Origin: Actinomyces qiguomingii
GTDB taxonomy: Bacteria > Actinomycetota > Actinomycetes > Actinomycetales > Actinomycetaceae
Assembly (NCBI RefSeq): GCF_004102025.1
Contig: NZ_CP025228.1
Coordinates: 3,162,001-3,226,000 of the forward strand
DNA length: 64,000 nt
Direction: 5' to 3'
The notes under the pieces: generated by a model
What the model was told of the DNA's origin: nothing
The model's database searches: none
Seen by the model: only the letters and a program-made list of their open reading frames with translations
Shown: piece by piece, positions 18,285 to 27,026 of the stretch
How positions within the stretch are numbered: the first letter of the stretch is position 1
Layout: each line of letters begins with the position of its first letter
Translations under genes and position numbers: made by a program

Positions 18285-19643
18285 TCAGTAGTCGACCCGG
18301 AGGTTTCCGAAGTCCGGTGCCGGACCATCGGGGTTGTCCACCGTGATGGAGTTAACCCCGGCTGACAGCCTCACCCTGATCGGCAGTTGGGAGAAGCTCC
18401 CCGTGAAGGTGCCATTAGACACTCCCTTGATCTCTGCCTCAACCAGACCCGCAACCAGCACGCGGAAGCTACGCGGCCCGGCACAACGGTAGTTGAATGT
18501 CAGTGTGTACTCTCCATCTTCCGGAACCCACACATTAGCCAGTGTGGCGTCATTCCCGTCCCCGCCGAGCCATCGCGTCACCCATCTGTCGGAGCGAGTC
18601 TGACCACGTAGGTAACCGTCCGCGACGGTCAGCTCGTAGGGGAGGGTCGGTGTCTTCTGATACGCCCTGAAGTAATCGATCTCGAAGTACTTCGGGTACG
18701 GCACCGTCGGATCATACGGTCCAGTCCATCCCCCTTTGGTGTTGTCATAGATTCCCAACAGGGTCATCATGGGATATCCCACCGTCATGCGCGTTGACGC
18801 GACCATACGCCCATCTATGGCCATCTTCATTCCGTGAGCGTCCCAGTCAAATTCAAAGACGTGGAAGTCGTCTGCGAAGCCAGCACCGTCCGGCAGCACA
18901 AAGGACTGTTTCAGGGGGAGCAGGCCGAAGTAGTCCTTCCAGACGTGCACTGAGAAAGCACCGCCGGTGGCCCGATCCTTCCCGAGCACCTCGAAGATAT
19001 CGACCTCCCCGGACTCTCGCCCGATGACTCCGGCCCCCTCGGGCTGGTCCTGGTTCGCTCCGATCATCCACCAGGCACAGTGACTTCCACCCCCTACCGC
19101 CATACGCGCCCGGAGCTCGAAGTGGCCATACTTCTGCAAATGACCCCGAAATGTCGGCACATCTCTTGCAGTACCGGGATAGTTGGTCCAGCGGTGCAGG
19201 TCATTGCGCTCATAGGTCTGCACGGAACTGATCCGCATACCCGAATCATAGACGGGGTCCCATTCCTCTCGATCTTGACGCATCACCAGACGCAAATGAC
19301 CGTCCACGACGTCATAGTCTGTCTTCGTGGCGCCCGTGGACCAGTGAGGCAAATAGTCGTCCAGGAACAGTCGGCGGTCCAGAGCGCCGGAGAATTCATC
19401 CGACGCGACTAGATGGTATCCGTCCAACTGGGGCGTGGTCGGATCCACGCGGGGCGCCAGCGGAGGCAGTGGGCTTGCCGTCGACATATCTAGACCACCC
19501 TGCACAATAGGCCGCCGCTGGGGCGTCCCCGAGACCATTGCCTCGGACGCAGCCGCTGGACCGCCCGCCGCAGAAAGGGCAATCGCGGAGAATGCTCCCC
19601 CTACAAGAGTGCGCCTACGCACCCGGGGGGTATTGGCAGTCAT
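18285..19643 (-). CDS. Exported GH16 glycoside hydrolase with C-terminal carbohydrate-binding domain
   Basis: A 452-residue secreted enzyme. The start has twin arginines (VRRRTLVGGAFSAIALSAAGG, abridged: RRR then a hydrophobic core), suggesting Tat export. The GH16 domain spans about residues 75-335, with the catalytic signature E213-V-D215-I-F-E218 (ExDxxE). Family members hydrolyse beta-1,3 or beta-1,3-1,4 glucans, agar-type or related polymers. The last 120 residues form a separate beta-rich domain resembling CBM6/CBM35, with GEYTLTFNYRCAG and SAGVNSITVDNP. The ATG at 19643 has GGAAGG upstream. It is the last gene of the ABC importer operon, which would take up the oligosaccharides it releases. 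Confidence 0.87.
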   Translation of the reverse strand: MTANTPRVRRRTLVGGAFSAIALSAAGGPAAASEAMVSGTPQRRPIVQGGLDMSTASPLPPLAPRVDPTTPQLDGYHLVASDEFSGALDRRLFLDDYLPHWSTGATKTDYDVVDGHLRLVMRQDREEWDPVYDSGMRISSVQTYERNDLHRWTNYPGTARDVPTFRGHLQKYGHFELRARMAVGGGSHCAWWMIGANQDQPEGAGVIGRESGEVDIFEVLGKDRATGGAFSVHVWKDYFGLLPLKQSFVLPDGAGFADDFHVFEFDWDAHGMKMAIDGRMVASTRMTVGYPMMTLLGIYDNTKGGWTGPYDPTVPYPKYFEIDYFRAYQKTPTLPYELTVADGYLRGQTRSDRWVTRWLGGDGNDATLANVWVPEDGEYTLTFNYRCAGPRSFRVLVAGLVEAEIKGVSNGTFTGSFSQLPIRVRLSAGVNSITVDNPDGPAPDFGNLRVDY

Positions 19644-19678
19644 TTCAGGTCGCCTTCCCATGTATGTCGGATTCAATT

Positions 19679-21310
19679 TCACTTGGCCAGGATTCGATCG
19701 CTCATACGCGCAGGCGGGTTGATCCAGGGCTCGAAGTCCACGATGCGTCCGTCCACCTCGAAGCGGTAGCGTCCCAGAGCCCTGACCCGCGCCCCGGTCC
19801 GGGCCCGACCGCACAACTCACGGATCTGGTCTCGCTCAGCATCCGTCAGCCAGGCATCCGGGTCCGAGCAGCCCACGACGCCGGACACCAGCGCCATGTC
19901 ACGGGTGACGGCGCAGGCCTCGGGGCTCAGAAGCGAGCCTCGTGAGCGTGCGAAGGCGACGTCCGGGTCCGTATCTACGATACGGCTAAGCCAGCTCCTG
20001 GCCACGGCGGCGCGCAACGCGTTACGTACCGCAGGACCACTGGGGTCGCGCCGCCGCTCGGTGTTGTCCCAGTATGGGGCGGTGTCGGGACCGACCCGCA
20101 TGCCATCTACAACACCCAGCGATGGAGCGATTACGGCACCGGAGGCCATCAGGTAGGCGTCAGGGGCTGCTCCCCTTATGGCCTCCAGCCCGAGCCGGTA
20201 GGCAGCTTCCCGGTCGACTCGGCGGTGACGGAGTCCGCATATGGCGGCGGCGTTGAGGAAGTCGAGTTTGAGGTAGCCGTACCCCCACTGCGTTATTCGC
20301 CCGACCAGTTCGCGAATCCAGTCCAGGGCCTCAGGATGGGTGCAGTCCAGCGCGTAGTACGGCGCCGCCCAGTTGTAACCGGCTACCGCGGGCTCACCCG
20401 ACTCGGTGCGCACCAGCAGCTCGGGGCGCTGCCGGGCCAGCGGTGAGCGCGCCGACACTATGAACGGGGCGAGCCAAAGCCCGGCCTCCATGCCGGCGTG
20501 GTGTATGTGGTCGGCCAAGGCGGCCATGCCCTCGGGGAAGTTCCCGTTGGGCTCCCAGTCGCCCACGGCGCGCTGCCAGCCGTCGTCAATCTGGACGACG
20601 CCGTAGCCGTTGGCCGCGGCGGGGAGGATTTCGGCCTCGATTCTCTCGGCGGTGATCTCCTCGAACCAGGAGTACCAGGAGGACCACACGGGCCCCGGAT
20701 CATCGCGCCGTGCCGGCGTCTCCACGGGCAACCCGACAGAGTCGGCCAGGGCATGCGCCCACCGCTCGAAGACCTCCAGCTCCGGGCCGACACCTACCCA
20801 CCAAGCGACGTCACTGGAAGACCCGGGTGGGAAAGGAGCGGCGCCGCCCTGCCCAGTCAGGTGCGCCAGGGTACGCGCCTGGATCCGCCCGGGCAGGAGG
20901 TCGAGCACGCCCGTCCTCCCGCCCAAACGCCCGATGAGCAGGCAATCGGTCCGCCCGTTGTCGCCCGGTTGCGATGGAAGGACGACAGCGGTCAGCAAGT
21001 AGGACCGGTGGCGGTCGTAGCGGTCAGTGGCGGGTTCCTCGGCGGTGGCCGTCCGCTCCGGGTTGTCCCACACCCGCCAGGGGTCGCGGTCTTGGCGCCA
21101 CCAGGCGGTAGGGGACCAGGACGTCCACCCGTGCCGGTACAGTTCCGCGTCGCCACCCGCCGGATGGTCGATCACCATGGCCTCGGCATCAATTACAACT
21201 CCACTGGGATCGAGGCTTAGCGCCGCCTGCGATCCCGCTGGATCGCGGTGCAGCACCCAGGTCGAGTCTTGTCGCGTCAGGGTGAAGTGCACGGGCACGG
21301 GAGACGTCAT
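19679..21310 (-). CDS. GH36-family alpha-galactosidase-like enzyme
   Basis: A 543-residue protein without signal peptide, so cytoplasmic. It has the melibiase layout: an N-terminal beta-sandwich (about 1-195), the barrel opening WSSWYSWFEEIT, the conserved VVQIDDGWQ near residue 238, nucleophile Asp350 in GYLKLDF and acid/base Asp409 in GMRVGPDTAPYW. It probably removes alpha-linked galactose (or N-acetylgalactosamine) from imported oligosaccharides. The ATG at 21310 sits 5 nt past the stop of the binding-protein gene and uses GGAAGAG, which overlaps that gene's end; a GTG at 21319 leaves no room for this site. It lies 35 nt before the GH16 gene. Confidence 0.85.
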   Translation of the reverse strand: MTSPVPVHFTLTRQDSTWVLHRDPAGSQAALSLDPSGVVIDAEAMVIDHPAGGDAELYRHGWTSWSPTAWWRQDRDPWRVWDNPERTATAEEPATDRYDRHRSYLLTAVVLPSQPGDNGRTDCLLIGRLGGRTGVLDLLPGRIQARTLAHLTGQGGAAPFPPGSSSDVAWWVGVGPELEVFERWAHALADSVGLPVETPARRDDPGPVWSSWYSWFEEITAERIEAEILPAAANGYGVVQIDDGWQRAVGDWEPNGNFPEGMAALADHIHHAGMEAGLWLAPFIVSARSPLARQRPELLVRTESGEPAVAGYNWAAPYYALDCTHPEALDWIRELVGRITQWGYGYLKLDFLNAAAICGLRHRRVDREAAYRLGLEAIRGAAPDAYLMASGAVIAPSLGVVDGMRVGPDTAPYWDNTERRRDPSGPAVRNALRAAVARSWLSRIVDTDPDVAFARSRGSLLSPEACAVTRDMALVSGVVGCSDPDAWLTDAERDQIRELCGRARTGARVRALGRYRFEVDGRIVDFEPWINPPARMSDRILAK

Positions 21311-21315
21311 GACCT

Positions 21316-22656
21316 TCACTCTTCCAGTAGCGAGTTGACCTTGGTGGCCAGTTCGGGAAGGGCGGTGGCGGGGTCCACCTCACCGCGCTGGATCCGCTCG
21401 ATCACCACGTCGGCCTCGGAGTTGATTTCATCGGCTTTGAAGGTGATCGGGTAGTAGGACAACGCCTGCGGATCCTGGGCGATGTCCAGGAAGGCCGACA
21501 CGTCCACTCCGGCTGCCTCGTGGGCCTTGGCGGCGGCCTCGGACTGCGCCGTGATGGAGGGGAAGACCACGGCCTCCTGGGCGATAACCGACTGGCACGC
21601 GTCGGAGGTCAGGTACTTGACCCACTGCCAGGCCTCGTCCTGGTGCTTCGAGGACGCCGTGATGGAGGGGGCTAGGCCATTGATGATGGTCTTGCGTCCC
21701 TCGGGCCCCTTGGGCAGCGGGGCGAAGGCGAACTCCTGCGCCTCAGATCCGGCCCAGGTGTTGATCCTCCAGGAGCCGTCAGGAACGAGGGCGGCCTTGT
21801 TCTGCTCCATCATCGGCTCCAGACCCAGGTTTCCGGCCTGTTCCACCGGCGTTACATAGCCGGCGTCGATCTGCTGGCGCCACCAGGTCATGGCCTCGAT
21901 CAGCTTGGGCGAATCGAGGTTGTAGTGCGTTCCGAAGGGGTTAGTGTCCAGGTACTCGAAGCCGTTGGACAGGGCCAGCCAGGACCAGGGGCCCTGGCCG
22001 ACAACCCCACCACCGGTCTCCAGGCCCCAGCCGTAGGTGGCCACCTTGGTCTTGTCAAAGCCGGGCTCGTCTCCCCGCACGCCGTTGTCGTCAACGGTCA
22101 GGCGGGCGATTAGCTTGCCGAAGGAACCGCCGTCCGTGGGGTTCCAGTCCAGATCGTTGAGGTCCTCCGGGGCGATTCCGGCGTCTTTTACGTCCTTGAC
22201 GTTGTAAACCAGGGCGATGGTGTCCCAGTCCTGCGGGATGCCGTAGATCTTGCCGTCGTAGTTCCACAGTGCGGCCAATTCACCGGTGTACTGACCCAGG
22301 TCGATCCCGTCCTGCTCGATACGTTCGGACAGGTCCGCCAGCGCACCCTTGGAGGCGAGTTCCGGGTAGTGGGCCACATGGTTGGTGATCACATCCGGGG
22401 CGGTTCCGGAGTTCAGGCCGATGGTGAGGTTCTGCCAGTAGTCGTCCCAACCCTTCTGCTCAATGGTTACGCCGATGCCGGTCTCCGCGGTGAAGGCATC
22501 GGCACACTTCTGGTAGGCGGTCTGCTGGTTGGGGTCCCACAGGGAGTAGACGATGCTCTTCTCGGAGCCTTCCGCGCCGAGTTCGGCCGGGGTGCAGGCG
22601 GCCAGGCCGGAACCGGCCAGGGCCAGCGCGGCCAGTAGTGCGGTGGTGCGTTTCAT
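21316..22656 (-). CDS. ABC sugar importer, lipoprotein binding component
   Basis: A 446-residue family 1 extracellular solute-binding protein. The N-terminus is a lipoprotein signal with lipobox LAAC and Cys21 as the lipid-anchored residue; mature sequence starts CTPAELG. Family landmarks are SIVYSLWDPN, YGIPQDWDTIALVYN and the C-terminal ALPELATKVNSLLEE. The ATG at 22656 has AAGGAGAG upstream. The gene follows its two permease genes rather than preceding them. No ATPase is encoded nearby; such importers often share a multi-substrate MsmK/MalK-type ATPase encoded elsewhere. Confidence 0.9.
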   Translation of the reverse strand: MKRTTALLAALALAGSGLAACTPAELGAEGSEKSIVYSLWDPNQQTAYQKCADAFTAETGIGVTIEQKGWDDYWQNLTIGLNSGTAPDVITNHVAHYPELASKGALADLSERIEQDGIDLGQYTGELAALWNYDGKIYGIPQDWDTIALVYNVKDVKDAGIAPEDLNDLDWNPTDGGSFGKLIARLTVDDNGVRGDEPGFDKTKVATYGWGLETGGGVVGQGPWSWLALSNGFEYLDTNPFGTHYNLDSPKLIEAMTWWRQQIDAGYVTPVEQAGNLGLEPMMEQNKAALVPDGSWRINTWAGSEAQEFAFAPLPKGPEGRKTIINGLAPSITASSKHQDEAWQWVKYLTSDACQSVIAQEAVVFPSITAQSEAAAKAHEAAGVDVSAFLDIAQDPQALSYYPITFKADEINSEADVVIERIQRGEVDPATALPELATKVNSLLEE

Positions 22657-22700
22657 GATTCTCTCCTTCGAGATGGGATTGGGCGCCGATGGCGCGGGAT

Positions 22701-23615
22701 TCACTTGGCGGAGGTAAGACTGATGGAGGAGACGAGCTTGCGGCCCAGCAGCAGCAGGACGATCAGCATGGGGAGCGTCTGCAAGGTGGCGGCGGCCATG
22801 AGGCCGGTCCAGTCGGGGCGGGTCGAAGGCGAACTCTGTTGGAAGACGGCCAGTGCCACATTCAGCAGGCGCACCCCGTGGTCCTGGCCTATCAGCTGTG
22901 GCCACAGGTACTCGTTCCAGGCAAATACCGCCTGGATAATCGCCACAGTGGTGATGGGCGTGGCGGCCATAGGGACAATGACCCTGTGGAAGGTGGTCCA
23001 GGAACTCGCGCCGTCGAGCATGGCGGCCTCTTCAACCTCCCGGGGCAGCGACAGCATGAACTGGCGCAAGAAGAAGATCGCGAAGGGGCTGACCAGCACG
23101 TAGGGTGCGAGCATGCCGGGGAAGGTGTTGAGCAGTCCGGCGTTCTTGATCAGCACGAAGTTGGGCAGCACGATGAAGATCGGGGGGATCATCATGCCGG
23201 TCAGGAGCAGACCGAATAGCAGGTCCCGCCCGGGGAAGCGCAGCCGGGAGAAGGCGTATGCGGCCATGGTGGAGGTAGTGACCTGGCCCGCGACCAGCAG
23301 TGCGGTGAAGATCAGGGAGTTGCGCAGATACAGCCAGAAGTACATCTTGGCACCCGATCCCCCGGCGGCGAGGCTCTCCTCGGCAGACACCAGCCCGAGT
23401 ACCCGTTTGAAGTTGATCAGCGTCAGGTTGCGCGGAATGAGGGAGTAGTCCCCGTTGAACACCTCCGCGTTGGAGATCAGCGCGGTGCGGATCGCCCAGA
23501 CGAATGGCGTCAGCGTGATCGCCAACAGCAGTATGAGCAGGGCCCAACCCAGGATTCGGCCGGGGCGGCGCAGCAGGACAGGCTGACTAGTTACGGTGCG
23601 CAAGGAGTCGGTCAT
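22701..23615 (-). CDS. ABC sugar importer, inner-membrane permease (MalG-like)
   Basis: A 304-residue carbohydrate permease with six predicted membrane helices. The ATPase-contact EAA loop reads EEAAMLDGASSWTTFHRVIVP with the conserved glycine. The first helix (WALLILLLAITLTPFVW) is preceded by a basic N-terminus. Its start lies 3 nt past the stop of the upstream permease and its ribosome binding site overlaps that stop (GGGGTGAATC), so they are coupled. Together with the partner permease it forms the channel. Confidence 0.9.
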   Translation of the reverse strand: MTDSLRTVTSQPVLLRRPGRILGWALLILLLAITLTPFVWAIRTALISNAEVFNGDYSLIPRNLTLINFKRVLGLVSAEESLAAGGSGAKMYFWLYLRNSLIFTALLVAGQVTTSTMAAYAFSRLRFPGRDLLFGLLLTGMMIPPIFIVLPNFVLIKNAGLLNTFPGMLAPYVLVSPFAIFFLRQFMLSLPREVEEAAMLDGASSWTTFHRVIVPMAATPITTVAIIQAVFAWNEYLWPQLIGQDHGVRLLNVALAVFQQSSPSTRPDWTGLMAAATLQTLPMLIVLLLLGRKLVSSISLTSAK

Positions 23616-23618
23616 GAT

Positions 23619-24554
23619 TCACCCCAGATCCGATTCCGCCGCCCGCGAGGCGCGCAGCTGGATGAGCGTCATGATCAGGATGATCGCCAGCAACACCACC
23701 GACATGGCTGCGGCGTAGCCCATCTGCCCCTGCTGGAACGCCTTTTCATAGATGTAGAAGTAGATAACCCGGGTGGAGCCCACAGGACCTCCTTTGGTTG
23801 CGACGGCGACGGTGTCGAAGATCTGGAAGGAGCCGATCATCGATACGACGACCACCATGACCAGCACCGGTCTGATCAGTGGCAGGGTGATGGAGCGGAA
23901 TGTGCGGGCGGTTGAGCAGCCGTCCAATTCGGCGGCCTCATAGACCATGTGTGGCACCGTTTGCATGCCCGCGAAGATGAGCAGCGCCGTGTAACCCATG
24001 TTTCGCCACGAGTTGACCAGCGCGACGGTGATGATCGCCAGGTCGGGGTTGCCGTAGAAGGCGATGGGCCCCAGGCCCAGTGCGCCGAGAAGATGGTTGA
24101 GCAGGCCGACGTTGGGGTCCAGGACGAACAGGGTGATCACCGCGATGGTGACATTGGGCACCAGCCAGGGCACCAGCAGCAGGGAGCGCACGAGTGTGGA
24201 GTGGCTGATGCGTTGCATCAGCAGCGCGATCCCCAGGCCGGCGGCGGTCTGGGTGGTTATGTTCACCAACACGTAGGTGGCCGTGATCACCAGGCTGTGC
24301 AGGAAGTTCTCATCACCCAGGAGCCGGCGGTAGTTGTCGAGCCCGACGAAATGCGGCTGCGTGATCAGGTCCCAGTCGGTCAGGGAGATCTGCAGCCCGC
24401 GCACCATGGGCACCAGGTAGAAGACCAGGAAGCCGATGAGTGCGGGGGCCAGGTAGGCGTAGGCGGTCAGCGCCTGGCGGCGGCGCAGTGCGCCGTGCCT
24501 TGTCAGCCGCGGTGTGGGCGCGGCCTGAGTGTCGGTCGGAACGAGGTCTGTCAT
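23619..24554 (-). CDS. ABC sugar importer, inner-membrane permease (MalF-like)
   Basis: A 311-residue permease with six predicted helices; the opening LTAYAYLAPALIGFLVFYLVP (abridged to AYLAPALIGF) is typical of MalF/UgpA-type subunits, and the EAA loop reads YEAAELDGCSTARTFRSITLP. It is the first gene of the operon permease-permease-lipoprotein-GH36-GH16. The intergenic gap to the divergent ROK regulator is 93 nt and carries a probable operator. Confidence 0.9.
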   Translation of the reverse strand: MTDLVPTDTQAAPTPRLTRHGALRRRQALTAYAYLAPALIGFLVFYLVPMVRGLQISLTDWDLITQPHFVGLDNYRRLLGDENFLHSLVITATYVLVNITTQTAAGLGIALLMQRISHSTLVRSLLLVPWLVPNVTIAVITLFVLDPNVGLLNHLLGALGLGPIAFYGNPDLAIITVALVNSWRNMGYTALLIFAGMQTVPHMVYEAAELDGCSTARTFRSITLPLIRPVLVMVVVVSMIGSFQIFDTVAVATKGGPVGSTRVIYFYIYEKAFQQGQMGYAAAMSVVLLAIILIMTLIQLRASRAAESDLG

Positions 24555-24598
24555 CCTTGAGTCCTCGGGAGGAGTTGCAATGACCAGATTAAAACGCT

Positions 24599-24614
24599 AC
24601 TTACTTATTAAAGT
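24599..24614. promoter_or_regulatory. Probable ROK operator between divergent genes
   Basis: ACTTACTTATTAAAGT is an AT-rich partial palindrome in otherwise GC-rich DNA, between the permease operon and the ROK gene. ROK repressors often bind TTW-rich sites of this kind. It overlaps where both promoters must lie. Confidence 0.5.
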
Positions 24615-24647
24615 CAAGTCCGTTCGTCCCCCTGCCTGGAGACTGTC

Positions 24648-25805
24648 GTGAAGGCACCCCGCCGCATCCAACGCCGAGCCAACATGTCCGCCGTACTGCG
24701 CCATTGCCTGAGCGGCCCGCAGACCCTGGCGGATATCGCCGCCTCCACTGGCATCACCCGACCCGCGGCCGAATCGGTGGTGACGGACCTGATCGAGCTG
24801 GGCTGGCTGGCTGAGACAGCCGTGACCCCGCGCACTCCCCGACCGGGTCGCCCGGCCACCTATGTGGGACTGAACCCGCACGCGGGCCGGGTCCTGTCGC
24901 TGGATATCGGCGCACACCACGTCACCGCCGTAACCGCCGATCTGACCGGTGCCACGCTGGCGCGCGAGCGCATCGAGCTCGCCGAGGACCTACCGGCGCG
25001 AGGCAGGCTGGATCGATCGATCCAGCTGGCACAGCAGGCGCTGGCGCGCACCCCCGAGGCGCCCTTGTGGACCTGCACCGTCGCCTCACCGGGAGTTGTG
25101 CACGACGGGTGCGTTGCCTACTTCGGCGGGGACGGCATGCCCGGGTGGCAAGGCATGCAACTTGAGTCCGCGATATCCGCTGCCCTGCAGACGCGGGTGC
25201 GCAGCGCGGGCGATTGCGCCCTGGGGGCCCGCGGCGAGTCCTGGAAGGGCGCCGCCGCCGCCTTCGACGACGTAGTCTTCATCCTCGCCGGTCGCCGCAC
25301 CGGCGCCGCCAGCGTCATAAACGGGCGCGTACATGAGGGGCTGCGCGGGGCGGCCGGCCTGATCGGTGAGCTACCGCAGCTGCGGTGGCGCGAGCTGGAG
25401 GACGAAACCTTCGCCGACGCCCTGTACGACGGCCAGACTCCGCGCCGCGAGGACTTGTTCACCGCTGCCCGCGCGGGCGAGCAGCGAGCGTTGGCCGCGC
25501 TGGATGAGTACGCCGAGGTGCTGGCCACGGGAACCGCCGCCATGGTGCTCGCGGTGGCACCTCAGATGGTGATCGTCGGCGGCGTGTTCTCCGTCCACGC
25601 AGACCTGTTCCTGCCCCGCTTCACGCGCCGGCTCGGCGAGCTGTGCCCCTTCCCCCCACAGGTGGCAGCATCCCGCCTGGGCGACGACGCCGTCGTTATC
25701 GGCGGAGTGAGGCTCGCCTTGGACGACATCTTGGACGGCATCGACACGATCGTGCGGGAGGCCGATTTCTTCCCCTCCACCTCACCGGCAAGCCTTTGGC
25801 AGTAG
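24648..25805 (+). CDS. ROK-family sugar-responsive transcriptional regulator
   Basis: A 385-residue regulator of the NagC/XylR type: N-terminal winged helix (LADIAASTGITRPAAESVVTDLIELGWL in pieces; recognition helix RPAAESVV) and a C-terminal ROK sugar-binding domain beginning GRVLSLDIGAHHVTAVTADL and containing GAAGLIGELPQL. The usual ROK zinc-binding cysteine cluster (CxCGxxGC) is absent: the matching region reads GELPQLRWRELEDETF. Catalytic activity as a kinase is therefore unlikely. It is transcribed divergently from the ABC importer operon and probably represses it in the absence of sugar. The start is a GTG with GGAG upstream. Confidence 0.87.
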   Translation: MKAPRRIQRRANMSAVLRHCLSGPQTLADIAASTGITRPAAESVVTDLIELGWLAETAVTPRTPRPGRPATYVGLNPHAGRVLSLDIGAHHVTAVTADLTGATLARERIELAEDLPARGRLDRSIQLAQQALARTPEAPLWTCTVASPGVVHDGCVAYFGGDGMPGWQGMQLESAISAALQTRVRSAGDCALGARGESWKGAAAAFDDVVFILAGRRTGAASVINGRVHEGLRGAAGLIGELPQLRWRELEDETFADALYDGQTPRREDLFTAARAGEQRALAALDEYAEVLATGTAAMVLAVAPQMVIVGGVFSVHADLFLPRFTRRLGELCPFPPQVAASRLGDDAVVIGGVRLALDDILDGIDTIVREADFFPSTSPASLWQ

Positions 25806-25855
25806 GCTCCGGCCCGGGTGTGTCCCGTTGACGGGCTCATCCCCCGAAGGCGCTC

Positions 25856-26809
25856 CTAACGGTTAATCTCCCGCCCGGCGACGGCGGGGCCGTCGAGTAG
25901 CATCTGCGCGGTCCGCCTGTCGGTGACCAGAGATGTTATGAGGCCGGAGCGGGCAACCGCCCGCATGGCAGGCACCTTACGGACGCCGCCGGCGACGGCG
26001 AGCACACGCGGGGTTCGCACGAGCTGCTGCGCAGTGATCGCGATGCAGCGGCTGCGAGCGGCACAGGGGACCACTCGTCCGTCGTCGTCGATGAATATGC
26101 CCAGCATCTCGGCACGGGCCCCGCCGGACTCGAGCTGCTGCTTGTCCGCATCGCTGAGGGCGTCCATCAACTGGGTCACGGGCGGATCCCAGGAGCCGAT
26201 CGAGACGACGGCCAGCGACAGCTCGGCATAGGCGGCCAGAACCGAGGCGATGGCAGGATCCCGGCGCAGCGCCTCCGCCGTCTGCGGAGAGTCGACGAAC
26301 ATCGGCGCGAAGATCGACAATGTGGTAGAGCCCGAATGGGTGGAGACCGAGCGGAAGATGTCGACCGGCGACAGGGCGAAGTCGGCACCGACAGCACCTG
26401 TTAGGGCAACGACCCTGACATCGGCGAGGGACCCCACATGCGCGCCGATCTCGGCGATGGTACGCCCCCAGGAGAAACCGATGGTCTCCCTCCGGCCGAC
26501 CAGCGAGGAGATCTCGACCGCCGCCGCCCGAGCGAGCGCCTGGCGATTGGCGGCCTCGCCCTCGGCCCCGGGCACAACCACGCAGTCACGCAGGTTGAGA
26601 TGGGCGGCAACACGCTCCGCGAGCGCCTCATCGGGACGAGTCGGCTCAACGATGCGAATCTGCACGATGCCGGTCTCACGGGCGGTGTCGAGCAGGCGCG
26701 CCACCTTGAACCGCGAAATGCCGAATCTCTCCGCGATATTGACCTTCGCCTCGCCGGCCTCATAGTAGGCGCGGGCCACGGCGATCATCAGGCCGGTGTC
26801 GTCAGGCAC
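25856..26809 (-). CDS. SorC-family sugar-binding transcriptional regulator
   Basis: A 317-residue regulator: N-terminal helix-turn-helix (VNIAERFGISRFKVARLLDTARETGIV, recognition helix SRFKVARLL) and a C-terminal effector domain related to sugar-phosphate isomerases (IGFSWGRTIAEI, ALTGAVG, SIGSWDPP, RCIAITAQQL, AVAGGVRK). SorC proteins respond to phosphorylated sugars or polyols. I chose the GTG at 26809, preceded by AAGGAGGCGCC; longer frames would translate through the operator at 26820-26833. It is divergent from the mannitol-type PTS gene, and matching palindromes sit in its own leader and near the promoter of the PTS operon. Confidence 0.88.
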   Translation of the reverse strand: MPDDTGLMIAVARAYYEAGEAKVNIAERFGISRFKVARLLDTARETGIVQIRIVEPTRPDEALAERVAAHLNLRDCVVVPGAEGEAANRQALARAAAVEISSLVGRRETIGFSWGRTIAEIGAHVGSLADVRVVALTGAVGADFALSPVDIFRSVSTHSGSTTLSIFAPMFVDSPQTAEALRRDPAIASVLAAYAELSLAVVSIGSWDPPVTQLMDALSDADKQQLESGGARAEMLGIFIDDDGRVVPCAARSRCIAITAQQLVRTPRVLAVAGGVRKVPAMRAVARSGLITSLVTDRRTAQMLLDGPAVAGREINR

Positions 26810-26819
26810 GGCGCCTCCT

Positions 26820-26833
26820 TGCTCGTTTGAGCA
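26820..26833. promoter_or_regulatory. SorC-regulator operator 1 (autoregulatory)
   Basis: TGCTCGTTTGAGCA: perfect 5-bp arms TGCTC/GAGCA around four bases. It lies 11 nt before the GTG start of the regulator, inside its leader. The same arms occur at 26905-26918. Confidence 0.65.
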
Positions 26834-26904
26834 AGCGTATCCGTTCCGAGCGGTCTTGACGGACACCACAGCACACCATTATTGTTCTCCCATACGAGCA
26901 ATGA

Positions 26905-26918
26905 TGCTCATATGAGCA
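26905..26918. promoter_or_regulatory. SorC-regulator operator 2 (PTS promoter side)
   Basis: TGCTCATATGAGCA is a perfect 14-bp palindrome between the divergent genes, with a half site CATACGAGCA 4 nt away (26891-26900). With operator 1 it gives the consensus TGCTC-NNNN-GAGCA. Confidence 0.7.
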
Positions 26919-27026
26919 CGGGAAGTCCGACATGATCGCAGTGGCGGCCCCGAAGCGCACTGGCGCCTACATGCTCTTGTCCGAGTCCTGCTCGCCAAAC
27001 GCCCCATCGCCAGGAAGTGACCACGC

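Noticed and set aside
24648..25805. ROK sugar kinase
   Set aside because: A winged helix is present at the N-terminus and the zinc-binding cysteine cluster is missing, so a regulator is more likely.
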